Translations under genes and position numbers: made by a program
Notes under the pieces: model-generated
The model's database searches: none
Told to the model about the DNA's origin: nothing
What the model saw: only the letters and a program-made list of their open reading frames with translations
From: Novosphingobium fuchskuhlense
GTDB lineage: Bacteria; Pseudomonadota; Alphaproteobacteria; Sphingomonadales; Sphingomonadaceae
Direction: 5' to 3'
DNA: 64,000 nucleotides
Assembly: GCF_001519075.1 (NCBI RefSeq)
Contig: NZ_KQ954244.1
Span: 1,381,934 to 1,445,933, forward strand
Shown: positions 19,186 through 31,018 of the stretch, piece after piece
Layout: each line of letters begins with the position of its first letter
Numbering within the stretch: position 1 is the stretch's first letter

Positions 19186-19728
19186 TCAGGCTTCCCGTGC
19201 GGCACAGCGTTTGATCAGGGTGCCGGGAACCTCGCTGGCGGGTACTTCGATATGCCCCCCGCCGGGAAGGGTGCCGGCAAACTTGCCCTTGAACAGCGTC
19301 AGCCGCTTGTCGTTCGGGGCAATTGCGCCCTGCCATACATAGCCGCGCTGGCCGGGAATGGCCGTCGCATCGACCGGCAGGCGCAGGATATATCCGCTGC
19401 CCTGCAGCGCGAAGAGCGCGGCGGCACCAACGGGGGCCGCGACATTGCGCGTCACCACCAGCGAGCCTTTGCGGCATTCGAGGCTGAGGGCGGGAGCCTC
19501 ACCCGCATAGCCGAAGCGGGCGGTGTCCGGCGTGGCCGTCCATTTGCCATCGGCCACCCCGGCGCGCGTGGCCGGAGGGGCGGGGCTGTCCGCGGGCATG
19601 GCGACCCGCACCGCATCCACCGGTGCATCCACTGGGCCGTCCTTGCCCGTCGCCGCGGTGGTCGCGGAAGACGCCGAACAGGCTGTCAGCAATAGGGCCA
19701 GCAGGGGAGGCGCGAAACGCGAAATCAA
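19186..19728 (-). CDS. Putative lipoprotein, unknown
   Basis: A 180-residue lipoprotein with the lipobox LLTAC. The preferred start is TTG 19728, which has AAGGA seven bases upstream and gives a short standard leader (MISRFAPPLLALLLTAC). ATG 19755 is in frame but adds nine residues and lacks an SD. After the cysteine come a Pro/Ala linker and a beta-rich domain (about 60-180) with SLECRKGSLVVTRN and GQRGYVWQGAIAPN and a terminal cysteine. No family recognised. It probably sits on the periplasmic side of a membrane. Confidence 0.7.
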   Translation of the reverse strand: MISRFAPPLLALLLTACSASSATTAATGKDGPVDAPVDAVRVAMPADSPAPPATRAGVADGKWTATPDTARFGYAGEAPALSLECRKGSLVVTRNVAAPVGAAALFALQGSGYILRLPVDATAIPGQRGYVWQGAIAPNDKRLTLFKGKFAGTLPGGGHIEVPASEVPGTLIKRCAAREA

Positions 19729-19839
19729 GGCTTCATCCTTTTCGGGCCCGGTCATGTCTTCGGACCACATCGGACTCAACCAGCCCAATTTCAAGGCGAG
19801 CGCAAGATAGTGAAAGGCGCAGGGCGACACCCTTGCCGT

Positions 19840-22029
<2,190 letters not shown>

Positions 22030-22043
22030 GCGCCCGATATGGG

Positions 22044-22058
22044 GAACAAACCGCGCAC
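22044..22058 (-). promoter_or_regulatory. Imperfect LexA-type box upstream of uvrB
   Basis: On the minus strand the site reads GTGC-N7-GTTC, one base away from the alphaproteobacterial SOS consensus GTTCN7GTTC, 15 bp upstream of the uvrB start. One-mismatch sites occur often by chance, so this is weak support. Confidence 0.25.
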
Positions 22059-22130
22059 GGGCAAGCGGCAGTGGGTGCAGCGCCGCGCAAGACGGTTTGC
22101 ATTGTCGCAACGTCACGATAGCGTTGGCCG

Positions 22131-23198
22131 GTGAAGCCTGCGGGCGGCAGCGGAAGGACCAGAGACCTGCATCTCTTTCAGCCCATCATCGCGGCGGCAC
22201 TGCTCGCGGCCGTGCTGCCGGCGGCTCCTGCGGCGGCGCAGCAGACGGCGTCTGCTGCCCCCGCGCAAGACGATGACCAGTTGCCCGCGGACATGGCGGA
22301 GGTGCTGACGGCGGTCCAGGCCACGCGCGATCCGCGCGCGCTCGATGCGCTGGTGCAGTATCTGCTGCGCACGCATCCCGAATCGCAGGCCGCCATCACG
22401 GCATGGGTGGAGCGCAGCGCGCAGCTTGCCTCGCTCGCCAGCGCCGCGCCGCCAGCGAACGCCGCGCCGCAGCCGGCCTCGGGCGCGCCGGCGTCCGCAT
22501 CTTCGCCCCCGCCGGATCAGGCCAAACCGCAGCCAGCGGCCTCCGCCAACGCCGACGTCGCGAAGTGGACGGGCGAGGGCGAGCTGGGGGCCTTCGTCAG
22601 CACCGGCAGCACGCCGGGATCGGGCTTTGTCGGGCGGCTCAGCGTGATCACCGAAAACCGCCGCTGGCGCATCGCGGCCTCGGGCCGGATCGACTACCAG
22701 AAGGCCCTCGGCGCGGTCACGCGCAACCAGCTCAGGCTGACGTTCGAGCCCAACTACAAGTTCGACGCGCGCGGCTACATCTTCGGCCTCGGCCAGTACG
22801 AGAAGGACCGCTTCCAGGGCTTCACTGACCGCTACAGCCTCTCGGGCGGGCTCGGCTACAATCTGCTGGAGGGCGAGGGCCGCAAACTCAGCATCAAGGC
22901 GGGCCCTGCCATGCGCGTGACGCAGCAGGTGGAGGGGCCGACCGAGCGCACCCTGTCCGCCGTCGCGCTCGCCGATCTCAAGCTGAAGCTCACCCCCTCG
23001 CTGAACTACAGCCAGGAAATGAGCGCCTATTTCGATGCGGTGCGGCGCACCTTCTACACGCTGGCCGCCATCGATTCGCAGCTTACCGGCAAGCTCAGGG
23101 CGCGCGTGTCCTACACGCTGCAGCATGAGGCCGGCGAAGGCGATATCCGCACGCTGACCGACACGACCAGCCGGCTGACCCTGATCTACGGGTTCTAG
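22131..23198 (+). CDS. DUF481 outer-membrane beta-barrel protein
   Basis: A 355-residue exported protein. The signal peptide ends near PAAPAAAQ (about 37). A helical region with [14 protein letters not shown] and a Pro/Ala linker precede a C-terminal DUF481/YdiY-type barrel (about 145-355) with alternating strands, such as [12 protein letters not shown] and [17 protein letters not shown], ending in a terminal phenylalanine, as barrels do. The start is GTG 22131; a CTG at 22167 has a better SD (GGAAGG) and would also leave a leader. Role unknown. Divergent from uvrB across about 100 bp. Confidence 0.82.
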   Translation: MKPAGGSGRTRDLHLFQPIIAAALLAAVLPAAPAAAQQTASAAPAQDDDQLPADMAEVLTAVQATRDPRALDALVQYLLRTHPESQAAITAWVERSAQLASLASAAPPANAAPQPASGAPASASSPPPDQAKPQPAASANADVAKWTGEGELGAFVSTGSTPGSGFVGRLSVITENRRWRIAASGRIDYQKALGAVTRNQLRLTFEPNYKFDARGYIFGLGQYEKDRFQGFTDRYSLSGGLGYNLLEGEGRKLSIKAGPAMRVTQQVEGPTERTLSAVALADLKLKLTPSLNYSQEMSAYFDAVRRTFYTLAAIDSQLTGKLRARVSYTLQHEAGEGDIRTLTDTTSRLTLIYGF

Positions 23199-23274
23199 GG
23201 GTGTGATGCGGATCATTGGAAATACGGATGGCAGGTGTTAGCCCTGCCTTCAGACAACCGAGAGGACCACGCCC

Positions 23275-23841
23275 ATGCGCCTGCCCCTGCTTCCCCTGCT
23301 CGCCCTTTCCACCGCGCTGGCGCTTGCCGGGTGCGGCAGCGAAAAGACCGTGACGGCCTCCAACGAAAGCGTCTCGAACGTGGCGAAGAAGGTTGCCGAT
23401 GCAGGGCTCAAGTTCAATCCGGGCCGCTGGGAATCGACGATGAAGTTCGTCAAGCTCGAGATGGAAGGGATGCCGCCCGAGGCGCAGGCGATGATGGCCA
23501 AGATGATGGGCAAGGGCCGCACCTTCGCCAGCTGCCTCACCAGGGAAGAGGCCGAAAAGCCCGACGCCAAGTTCTTCGGCCAGGCCGACGAGCGCTGCAA
23601 ATACGATTCGTTCGCGATGGGCGGCGGCAAGATCGATGCGAAGATGACCTGCAAGTCCGAACACGGCGCGCAGACGATGACGATGGTCGGCGCCTACACC
23701 CCCGATACCTACCAGATGACGATGTCGATCAATGGCAAGGGACCCGAGGGCAAGGCCATGTCGATGCAGATGGAAATGAGCGCCAAGCACAACGGCGAAT
23801 GCACCGGCAAGGAAGAGGGCAAGGCCGGCGCGCCGGGCTGA
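23275..23841 (+). CDS. DUF3617 family lipoprotein
   Basis: A 188-residue lipoprotein with lipobox LALAGC at about residues 15-20. The body holds the DUF3617 pattern: GRWESTMKFVKLEMEGMP, a CLTREEAEKPDAKFF segment, and paired cysteines in ERCKYDSF and AKMTCKSE. This family is common in sphingomonads, and its function is unknown. GAGAGG-type sequence precedes the ATG. Single-gene unit following the barrel protein by 76 bp. Confidence 0.85.
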   Translation: MRLPLLPLLALSTALALAGCGSEKTVTASNESVSNVAKKVADAGLKFNPGRWESTMKFVKLEMEGMPPEAQAMMAKMMGKGRTFASCLTREEAEKPDAKFFGQADERCKYDSFAMGGGKIDAKMTCKSEHGAQTMTMVGAYTPDTYQMTMSINGKGPEGKAMSMQMEMSAKHNGECTGKEEGKAGAPG

Positions 23842-24013
23842 GGTATCGCCCGCCGGTTGGGTGAGCTGGTTCGAAGGCCACGTTCCTTCTGCTCGCAATG
23901 ACGACTGAGGTCTTGGGCAACAGGTCTTTTGTCGCTTTGCGGACGGCACCATGCCGCGTGGAAATGGTTGAACGGCAGTCCGCGTCCAGTTGTGGCCGTT
24001 GCGGGCGTGCGTT

Positions 24014-24340
24014 ATGCACCACGAAATGATCACGTGGCTTTTTTTAGCAACCCTTGTCGGTGCGATGTTTACCTGCACATACGCGACAGTTGCATATGCC
24101 CTGATGACATTGACGCGTGGAGCAGCAGGGATAGCAGCAACAGGTAGCACTTTCGCTACTTTTTCGGCAATATCTTACATGATCCTGTCGTCATCGAAGC
24201 AAATAGATGCAGGGGGAATGCTTATGCACTTGCTCTTCATTCTCGTTGCGTCGCTTCTGGGAGGGCCAATCGGCTCACTGCTGTTCGTTTCGGCCGTCAA
24301 CAAAATCGAAAGACGTAAATCAGCCACGTTCGAGAGTTGA
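24014..24340 (+). CDS. Small membrane protein, unknown
   Basis: A 108-residue hydrophobic protein with about three membrane segments (residues 5-30, 45-62 and 75-97) and a basic C-terminus (KIERRKSATFES). The stretch is lower in GC than both neighbours and uses codons rarer here, such as TTA, AGA and ATA, which hints at foreign origin. Start ATG 24014; ATG 24026 (MITWLFL) is possible, and neither has a clear SD. No family recognised. Confidence 0.45.
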   Translation: MHHEMITWLFLATLVGAMFTCTYATVAYALMTLTRGAAGIAATGSTFATFSAISYMILSSSKQIDAGGMLMHLLFILVASLLGGPIGSLLFVSAVNKIERRKSATFES

Positions 24341-24420
24341 GCGACCGCAGAATGAAGCAGTCCGTGCGCTTTCCACCAATCCTGGTCACTTAGCCAACCT
24401 CTGCGTTCCTTCCGCGCCGC

Positions 24421-26487
24421 CTAGGCCACTGAGGCCGCCGCCACCTCCACCTGCACGCCCGAAAGCGCGGCGTTGCCCGAGAGGGGGTCGAGAGCGCCCG
24501 ATTCCGTCAGCGCATTGGCGCTCACCCCGGCGCGGGCGCGGGCCACCTGCATGGCCATGCCGGGCAGATCGTGCCCCCAGCCGTGCGGGATCGAAACCGT
24601 GCCGGGCATCATGTCGTCGGTCACTTCGGCGGGAAGGGTGATCGCGCCCGAAGCCGATTGCACCTTGGCCATGTCCCCGTCCGCAAGGCCTGCCGCTGCG
24701 GCATCGTGCGGATGGATCATCAGCGTGCAGCGGTTGGGCCCCTTGGTCAGGCGGTGGCTGTTGGCAAGCCACGAATTGTTGGTGCGCAAGTGCCGCCGCC
24801 CGATCAGGGTGAGCTTGCCGGTCTCGGGCACGCCCACGTCCAGCGCCGCCAGCGCCTCCATGAAGGCGGGCACGGCGCAGGCGATCGTCTGGCCATCGCT
24901 GCGCAGGCGGTCTGGCAGCACGCCGGTGCGCGGCGGCCCGAAATCGAGGCCCGAGGGCGCGGCTTCCACTTCCGCGAGCGAGACCTTGTAGGGCCCGCGC
25001 TGCAGCAGGTTGTCGAGCGCCTCGCGCGGGGTCGGCTCCTGCACCGGCTGGCCGCTGATCGCTTGCGCCAGCCCGCGCAGGATCTCCCAGTCATGCAGGC
25101 TGTCCGGGTCCTCGCGCTCCAGCGTCGGCTTTGAATAGACCGCCACGTTGCGCACCGCCATCGGCAGCAGGAACAGGCCGTAATGGTCGCGCTCCAAAGG
25201 CCCCGTCGGCGGCAGGATATAGTGCGCGCGGCGGCTGGTCGCGTTGCGGTACATGTCGACCGAGACCATCAGCTCGAGGCTTTCCAGCGCCTTGTCGAGC
25301 CGGGGGCCGTTGGGGGTCGAGAGGACCGGGTTGCCCGCCACCACGAACAGCGCCTTGATCTGCCCTTCACCCGGCGTTTCGATTTCCTCGGCGAGCGCGG
25401 CGGCGGGAAACTCGCCCAGCGCGGACTTGTAGCCCGAGACGCGCGAGGTGAACTTGCCGAGCGAGCCGCGCGGCAGCATCGAAATCGTATCGAGCGCGGG
25501 GATCGGGAACACCGTCCCGCCCTCGCGGTCGAGCTGCCCCGCCGCAATGTTGATCAGCGCGATCAGCCAGGCGTTGAGCGTGCCATGCCGCTGCGTGGCG
25601 ATGCCGAGCCGGCCATAGAGCGCGGCGGGCCCGGCGGTGAGCCGCTCGGCGAGGAACGCCACGTCCTCTGCCGCAACACCCGCCGCCGCAAGGCACGCCG
25701 CATCGTCGAACCGCGTGAGCAGCGCCGCCACCTGATCCAGCCCGGTCACGAACGTCTGCACCGGCTGGAAAGTCCGCCGCGCCATCACGGCTTTCAGGAG
25801 CGCGACGAGCAGGAATACGTCGCTTGCCGGTTTCACGAACACGTGCCGGTCGGCAATCTTCGCGGTTTCGGTGCGGCGCGGGTCGATCACCACCAGCTGT
25901 CCGCCCCGGGCCTTCAAGGCGCGCACGCGGTTCCGGAAATCGGGCACCGTCCAGACCGATCCGTTGGAGGCCATCGGGTTGCCGCCGATCACGATGAGCG
26001 TTTCGGTGCGGTCGATATCCGGAATGCCGAACAGGCTGGCGTGGCCATACATCAGCAGGTTCGCCACCTGGTGCGGCATCTGGTCCACCGTGCTGGCGGA
26101 GAACTGGTTCTTCGTCCCCAGCGCCTTGGTCAGGTGATGCGCGTTGAGCGCATTGCCATAGGAATGCGCGTTGGGATTGCCGACATACGTCGCGGTGCTG
26201 GCGGGATCGCGCGCGAGGATGGCGCGGGTCCTTTCGCCGATTTCGCGGAAGGCCTGCTCCCAGCTGATCTCGTGCCAGTCCTCGCCCACGCGCTTGATCG
26301 GGCGGCGCAGGCGGTCGGGATCGTTCTGAAGGTCTTCCAGCGCGGTCGCCTTGGGGCAGATGTGCCCGCGCGAGAGCGGGTTGCCGGGATCACCCTTGAT
26401 CGAGACGACGCGGCGGCCCTCCACCTCCACCAGCACGCCGCAATTCGCTTCGCAGATATGGCAGGTGCGGTGATGGATCTCGCCCAT
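24421..26487 (-). CDS. Molybdopterin-dependent oxidoreductase
   Basis: A 688-residue enzyme of the formate dehydrogenase/nitrate reductase/DMSO reductase superfamily. Four cysteines for an N-terminal 4Fe-4S cluster are C9, C12, C16 and C44 (CHICEANC ... HICPK). Mo-pterin-binding stretches such as IGGNPMASNGSVW and a C-terminal aspartate-decarboxylase-like cofactor domain (NSWLANSHRLTKGPN, LMIHPHDA) follow. No signal peptide or Tat motif, so it is cytoplasmic. Start ATG 26487 with GGGAGAG upstream. Substrate unknown. It is divergent from the Anbu operon. Confidence 0.9.
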   Translation of the reverse strand: MGEIHHRTCHICEANCGVLVEVEGRRVVSIKGDPGNPLSRGHICPKATALEDLQNDPDRLRRPIKRVGEDWHEISWEQAFREIGERTRAILARDPASTATYVGNPNAHSYGNALNAHHLTKALGTKNQFSASTVDQMPHQVANLLMYGHASLFGIPDIDRTETLIVIGGNPMASNGSVWTVPDFRNRVRALKARGGQLVVIDPRRTETAKIADRHVFVKPASDVFLLVALLKAVMARRTFQPVQTFVTGLDQVAALLTRFDDAACLAAAGVAAEDVAFLAERLTAGPAALYGRLGIATQRHGTLNAWLIALINIAAGQLDREGGTVFPIPALDTISMLPRGSLGKFTSRVSGYKSALGEFPAAALAEEIETPGEGQIKALFVVAGNPVLSTPNGPRLDKALESLELMVSVDMYRNATSRRAHYILPPTGPLERDHYGLFLLPMAVRNVAVYSKPTLEREDPDSLHDWEILRGLAQAISGQPVQEPTPREALDNLLQRGPYKVSLAEVEAAPSGLDFGPPRTGVLPDRLRSDGQTIACAVPAFMEALAALDVGVPETGKLTLIGRRHLRTNNSWLANSHRLTKGPNRCTLMIHPHDAAAAGLADGDMAKVQSASGAITLPAEVTDDMMPGTVSIPHGWGHDLPGMAMQVARARAGVSANALTESGALDPLSGNAALSGVQVEVAAASVA

Positions 26488-26670
26488 GGCTTGCTCTCTC
26501 CCGGAAATTAGCCGTTCGGTTAAACGTGTCACCATGCCGCCGCCAAGGCAAGTGCGAAGCCGCGCAACGCTTTCCCCGGCAATTCGGTTACATTTTTGTC
26601 TCGCAGGTGCAGCATGACGCTTGGCAAAGGCTGCGGGCTGTGCGAGCTTTGGCGCTATCGGGATGATCGC

Positions 26671-28104
26671 ATGAACAACGCCTCGCCCTCGTCGTATGAT
26701 GAGATGTTTGCCGCCGATGGCTCGGTGCGCCCGGCCTATCGCGGCTACAGCGAGTGGTATTCGGAACAGCCGGCAGATCACTTGCGCCGCAAGGGGACCG
26801 AGGCGGAGGCCTTCTTCCGCCGCACCGGCATCACCTTCAACGTCTACGGCAACGAGGACGCCGAGGAGCGGCTGATCCCGTTCGACATGGTGCCGCGCAT
26901 CATCACCGCGCACCAGTGGCGGCGGTTGTCGCGCGGGATCGAGCAGCGCGTGCGCGCGCTCAATGCCTTCCTCCATGATCTTTACCACCGGCAGGAAATC
27001 GTCCGCGCCGGTCGCCTGCCCGCGCGCCTGCTGGAAAAGAACCCGGCGTTTCTCCCCCAGATGGTCGGCTTCACGCCGCCGGGCGGGGTCTACACGCACA
27101 TCGTCGGCATCGATCTCGTCCGCACCGGCGAGGACGAGTTCATGGTGCTCGAAGACAACGCGCGTACCCCCTCGGGCGTCTCCTACATGCTGGAGAACCG
27201 CGAGACGATGATGGCGATGTTCCCGGAACTGTTCACGCGGGTGCGCGTGCGCGAGGTTTCGGACTATCCGCGCCGTCTCGCCCGCAGCCTTGCCGCCTGT
27301 CTGCCGCCTGCGGCCAAGGGCCACCAGCCGGTCGTCGCAGTGCTCACGCCGGGCATCTACAATTCGGCCTATTTCGAGCACGCTTTCCTGGCGGACCAGA
27401 TGGGCGCCGAACTCGTCGAGGGCAGCGACTTGCGCGTCGAGAACGGCCGCATCGCCATGCGCACCACGCAAGGCTACCAGCCGATCGATGTGCTCTACCG
27501 CCGCGTGGATGACGAATACCTCGATCCGCTGACGTTCAATCCGGATTCGATGCTTGGCGTCTCGGGCATCATGGATGTCTACCGCGCGGGCGGGATCACC
27601 ATCGCCAATGCGCCCGGCACCGGCATCGCCGACGACAAGGCGATCTATTCGTTCATGCCGGAAATCGTCGAGTTCTACACCGGCGAGAAGCCGATCCTGC
27701 CCAACGTGCCCACCTGGCGCTGTTCGGAACCCGATGCGCTCAAGTATGTGCTCGAACACCTCTCCGAACTCGTCGTGAAGGAAGTCCACGGCTCGGGCGG
27801 CTACGGCATGCTGATCGGGCCGACTTCGTCGAAGAAGGAAATCGCGGCCTTTGCCGCCAAGCTCGCCGCGCGTCCGCACAACTATATCGCGCAGCCCACG
27901 CTGTCGCTGTCCACCGTGCCGATCCTCAGCCGCAGCGGGCTCACACCGCGCCATGTGGACCTCCGGCCCTTCGTGCTCGTCTCGCCCGGCGGGATCGACA
28001 TCACCCCGGGCGGCCTCACCCGCGTCGCGCTCAAGAAGGGCTCGCTGGTGGTGAACTCGTCGCAGGGCGGGGGCACCAAGGACAGCTGGGTGCTGGACGA
28101 CTGA
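26671..28104 (+). CDS. Circularly permuted ATP-grasp protein of the Anbu operon
   Basis: A 477-residue member of the circularly permuted type 2 ATP-grasp family. Recognisable pieces are GYSEWYSEQPAD near 25, a HDLYHRQEI segment, VLEDNARTPSGVSYMLENR near 160, and VVKEVHGSGGYGM near 365. Such enzymes are predicted amide- or peptide-bond-forming ligases acting on a small peptide or amino acid. Start ATG 26671 has CGGGA upstream; a 25-codon in-frame extension is less likely. First of four genes in the order ATP-grasp, alpha-E, transglutaminase, Anbu. Confidence 0.9.
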   Translation: MNNASPSSYDEMFAADGSVRPAYRGYSEWYSEQPADHLRRKGTEAEAFFRRTGITFNVYGNEDAEERLIPFDMVPRIITAHQWRRLSRGIEQRVRALNAFLHDLYHRQEIVRAGRLPARLLEKNPAFLPQMVGFTPPGGVYTHIVGIDLVRTGEDEFMVLEDNARTPSGVSYMLENRETMMAMFPELFTRVRVREVSDYPRRLARSLAACLPPAAKGHQPVVAVLTPGIYNSAYFEHAFLADQMGAELVEGSDLRVENGRIAMRTTQGYQPIDVLYRRVDDEYLDPLTFNPDSMLGVSGIMDVYRAGGITIANAPGTGIADDKAIYSFMPEIVEFYTGEKPILPNVPTWRCSEPDALKYVLEHLSELVVKEVHGSGGYGMLIGPTSSKKEIAAFAAKLAARPHNYIAQPTLSLSTVPILSRSGLTPRHVDLRPFVLVSPGGIDITPGGLTRVALKKGSLVVNSSQGGGTKDSWVLDD

Positions 28105-28120
28105 TGCCCGAGGTTTTCCC

Positions 28121-29068
28121 ATGCTAGGCCGGTCCGCCAACGGCATCTTCTGGCTGTTCCGCAACCTTGAGCGGGCGGAGAACACCGCGCGCCTGATCGA
28201 GGCGGGCTTCCGCATGGCGCTCACCCGCGATGCGCGCGATGCCAGCGACGAATGGCGCTCGGTGATCGTCACGCTGGGGCTGCGCGCGGCATACGAGGCG
28301 AAGTTCGGCGGCGACTATGCCGGGCCGAACGTGATCAACTTCATCCTGCGCGACCGCGACAACCCCGGCAATGTGCTCGCCATGTGCGAGCTTGCCCGCA
28401 CCAATGCGCGTATGGTCCGCGCCGGGATCACGCGCGAGGTGTGGGAATCGGTCAACGACAGCTGGATGCGGATGCGCGACCTGCTGGCGCGGCCGGTGAC
28501 CGAAACGCGGCTGGGCGATGTGCTCGATACCCTCCGCCGCCAGTCCACGCAGGTGCGCGGCGCGATGGAAGGCACCATGCTGCGCAACGAGATCTACAAT
28601 TTCGCGCGGCTCGGCAGTTTCATCGAACGGGCGGACAACACCGCACGCATCCTCGATGTGAAGTACTATGTGCTGCTGCCTTCGATCTCCTATGTCGGCT
28701 CCAGCCTCGACAACGTGCAGTGGGAAAACGTGCTGCGCAGCCTCGCGGGCGAACGCGCCTACCGCTGGCTCAACGCAGGGCGGATGGAAGCGCGCGGCAT
28801 CGCCGAGTTTCTCATCCTCGACAGCCGGTTCCCGCGCAGCCTTGCCTTCTGCTACGGCAAGCTGCGGTCCAACCTCGAACACCTCGCGCGCGAATACGGC
28901 GGCGAGACCGAGGCCCACGCGATCCTGCGCGAGGCGGATTGCGATCTGCACCACACCACGATCGACGCGATCTTCGAGCAGGGGCTGCACGAATACATTG
29001 CGCAGTTCATCAACCGCAACACGCGGCTCGCCAACCAGATCCAGTACGACTACCGGTTCATCGACTAG
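28121..29068 (+). CDS. Alpha-E domain protein
   Basis: A 315-residue all-helical protein of the alpha-E (DUF403) family, found almost always beside ATP-grasp and transglutaminase genes. It begins MLGRSANGIFWLFRNLERAENTARL, the family signature with the conserved R-x-x-E-R pattern, and repeats a similar motif in GSFIERADNTARILD near 175. Biochemical role unknown; predicted to work with the ATP-grasp ligase in making or modifying a peptide. SD GAGG lies 7 bases before the ATG. It follows the ATP-grasp gene by 16 bp. Confidence 0.9.
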   Translation: MLGRSANGIFWLFRNLERAENTARLIEAGFRMALTRDARDASDEWRSVIVTLGLRAAYEAKFGGDYAGPNVINFILRDRDNPGNVLAMCELARTNARMVRAGITREVWESVNDSWMRMRDLLARPVTETRLGDVLDTLRRQSTQVRGAMEGTMLRNEIYNFARLGSFIERADNTARILDVKYYVLLPSISYVGSSLDNVQWENVLRSLAGERAYRWLNAGRMEARGIAEFLILDSRFPRSLAFCYGKLRSNLEHLAREYGGETEAHAILREADCDLHHTTIDAIFEQGLHEYIAQFINRNTRLANQIQYDYRFID

Positions 29069-29097
29069 GCGCTTTATCGATCAAGGGAATTGGGTGC

Positions 29098-29910
29098 TTG
29101 CGGCTCTGGGTTGATCATACCACGCACTATACCTTCTCCGCCCCCGCCGCGCGCGGGTTGCAGCGGCTGCGCCTCACGCCCAAGACCAGCGCGGGGCAGG
29201 CCATCGTCGCGTGGAAGATCGGGCTCCAGGGGGCGCGGCTGGAAGTCGAATATGACGACGAGAACGCCAACCACGTCACGCTGATCGCGTTCGAGCCGGG
29301 TGTCACCGAAGTGACGATCCGCTGCGAGGGCGTGGTCGATACGAGCGACAAGGCCGGCATTGTGGGCCACCACGCGGGCTATCTCCCGCTGTGGCACTTC
29401 CGCCAGCCGACGGATCTCACCGCCACCGGCCCGCGGGTGCGGGCGCTGGTCGGCGGCCTGTCGGGCAAGCAGGATACGCTGGAAAAGCTCCACACCCTGT
29501 CCGCCCTCGTGCGCGGTGCGGTTGAATATGCGTCCGGCCACACCGATACGGCCAGCAGCGCCGAAGCCGTCCTCGCGGCGGGGCACGGCGTCTGCCAGGA
29601 CCATGCCCACGTGTTCATCGCCGCCGCGCGCGCGCTGGGTGTTCCCGCGCGCTACGTCAGTGGCTACCTGATGATGAAGGACCGGGTGGAGCAGGATGCC
29701 GGCCACGCCTGGGCGGAAGCCATGGTCGAAGGGCTCGGTTGGGTGGGTTTCGATGTTTCCAACGGGATATCACCCGATCCGCACTATGTGCGCGTTGCAA
29801 CGGGCCGCGATTATCGCGATGCCGCTCCGGTCACCGGCATCCGCTACGGGGCCTATGACGAAACCCTGCACGTGACGCTTGCCGTAGCGCAGCAGCGTGT
29901 GGAACAGTGA
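29098..29910 (+). CDS. Transglutaminase-like cysteine peptidase of the Anbu operon
   Basis: A 270-residue protein with an N-terminal beta domain (MRLWVDHTTHYTF) and a transglutaminase core whose triad is C166 (GHGVCQDHAH), H203 (AGHAWAE) and D219 (GFDVSNG). The start is TTG 29098, with AAGGGA nine bases upstream; no ATG or GTG fits the conserved N-terminus. In this operon type it is predicted to act as a peptidase or amidase on the product of the ATP-grasp enzyme. It follows alpha-E by 29 bp. Confidence 0.9.
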   Translation: MRLWVDHTTHYTFSAPAARGLQRLRLTPKTSAGQAIVAWKIGLQGARLEVEYDDENANHVTLIAFEPGVTEVTIRCEGVVDTSDKAGIVGHHAGYLPLWHFRQPTDLTATGPRVRALVGGLSGKQDTLEKLHTLSALVRGAVEYASGHTDTASSAEAVLAAGHGVCQDHAHVFIAAARALGVPARYVSGYLMMKDRVEQDAGHAWAEAMVEGLGWVGFDVSNGISPDPHYVRVATGRDYRDAAPVTGIRYGAYDETLHVTLAVAQQRVEQ

Positions 29911-29960
29911 ACCCGCACGCAAGTCCGGATGCTTATGATCGCTTGGGGGAGCCAGGACCG

Positions 29961-30725
29961 ATGACCTATTGCGTGGGGATGGTGCTCGACAAGGGCCTCG
30001 TGCTGATGAGCGATACCCGAACCAATTCGGGCGTCGACAATATCTCCACGTTCCGCAAGATGTTCTCCTGGTCGGTGCCGGGCGAACGGATCATCTCGAT
30101 CATGACGGCAGGCAACCTCGCCACCACGCAATCGGTGATCAGCCAGCTCGAGGAACGCAACAAGGCGCCGGGTGAACGGCGGCCATCTCTGCTCGATGCG
30201 CCGACGATGTTCCAGGTCGCGACCATCGTCGGCCGCCTGCTGAGCGACGTGATCGAGGGACGGCAGGACGCCGGAATGCAGGGAGCCGGTGGTCAGACAG
30301 AGGGGCCCCGCTTCACCGCCTCGATGATCGTCGCGGGCCAGATCAAGGACATGGAGCCGCGCCTCTTTCTGATCTATCCCGAAGGCAATTTCATCGAGGC
30401 CTCGTTCGATACGCCCTTTTTCCAGATCGGCGAGACGAAGTACGGCCGCCCGATCCTCGTGCGCGGTTATGACAAAGGGATGAGCTTCGAGGATGCGGTC
30501 AAGCTCCTCATGGTCTCGTTCGATTCGACGCTCGCGGCCAATCTTTCGGTCGGCCTCCCCTTCGATCTCATGGTGATCGAGCGCGACCGGTTCGAGCCGC
30601 TGCACCACAAGCGGATCACCGCGGAGGATCCCTTCTTCAAGCTGATCTCGTCGAGCTGGGGCGAGGCGCTGCGCTCCGCGTTTTACTCTCTGCCGGACTA
30701 CAGCTTCGACGATCAGGTGCCCTGA
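29961..30725 (+). CDS. Anbu proteasome-like peptidase
   Basis: A 254-residue Anbu (ancestral beta subunit) protein of the proteasome-HslV superfamily. The start is set at ATG 29961 because it has a strong purine SD (GGGGGAG) and places Thr directly after Met: MTYCVGMVLDKG. With Met removed, T1, D17 (MSDTRT) and a Lys at 32 line up with the proteasome catalytic triad. An in-frame ATG 18 codons earlier would bury the nucleophile. Known Anbu proteins form open-ring or spiral oligomers; substrates are unknown. Last gene of the operon. Confidence 0.92.
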   Translation: MTYCVGMVLDKGLVLMSDTRTNSGVDNISTFRKMFSWSVPGERIISIMTAGNLATTQSVISQLEERNKAPGERRPSLLDAPTMFQVATIVGRLLSDVIEGRQDAGMQGAGGQTEGPRFTASMIVAGQIKDMEPRLFLIYPEGNFIEASFDTPFFQIGETKYGRPILVRGYDKGMSFEDAVKLLMVSFDSTLAANLSVGLPFDLMVIERDRFEPLHHKRITAEDPFFKLISSSWGEALRSAFYSLPDYSFDDQVP

Positions 30726-30967
30726 GCGCACCCACGCCCCAGACCCGGCCCCGTATCGTTAACGCAGGGGTTTGCCTGAGGGAAACTACTTAGCCATATC
30801 GGTTCGTGCTGCGGGCTGCGCCGAAGGAGCGCTACTAAGCACCAATGCGGGCCGATTGTGTCCATTCCCGAGTATAATTCCCTTAGGAAGCGGGCCATGC
30901 AACGCTGGATAGCGGTGCTTGTGGGTTCAGAACGAAACTAACCGCGTTGGCGTGAGAGGGGCAGGTC

Positions 30968-31018
30968 ATGGTTTGGTTAACCCATGATCGAACGTGTCAC
31001 ACTCCATGTCCTCGATAG
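30968..31018 (+). other. Short ORF overlapping the next regulator start
   Basis: A 16-codon frame starting at ATG 30968 has GAGGGG six bases upstream, a better SD than the LuxR-type gene at 30984, and stops at TAG 31018 inside that gene. It could act as a coupling or leader ORF. The evidence is only the SD and the overlap. Confidence 0.25.

Noticed and set aside
23842..24013. Short frames after the DUF3617 gene
   Set aside because: All are short, change frame and have no start signal; only the membrane protein at 24014 has coding character.
26488..28272. Upstream in-frame extension of the molybdopterin oxidoreductase to nearly 1300 residues
   Set aside because: The extension lies antisense to the ATP-grasp and alpha-E genes. 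The conserved cysteine motif and a good SD set the start at 26487.
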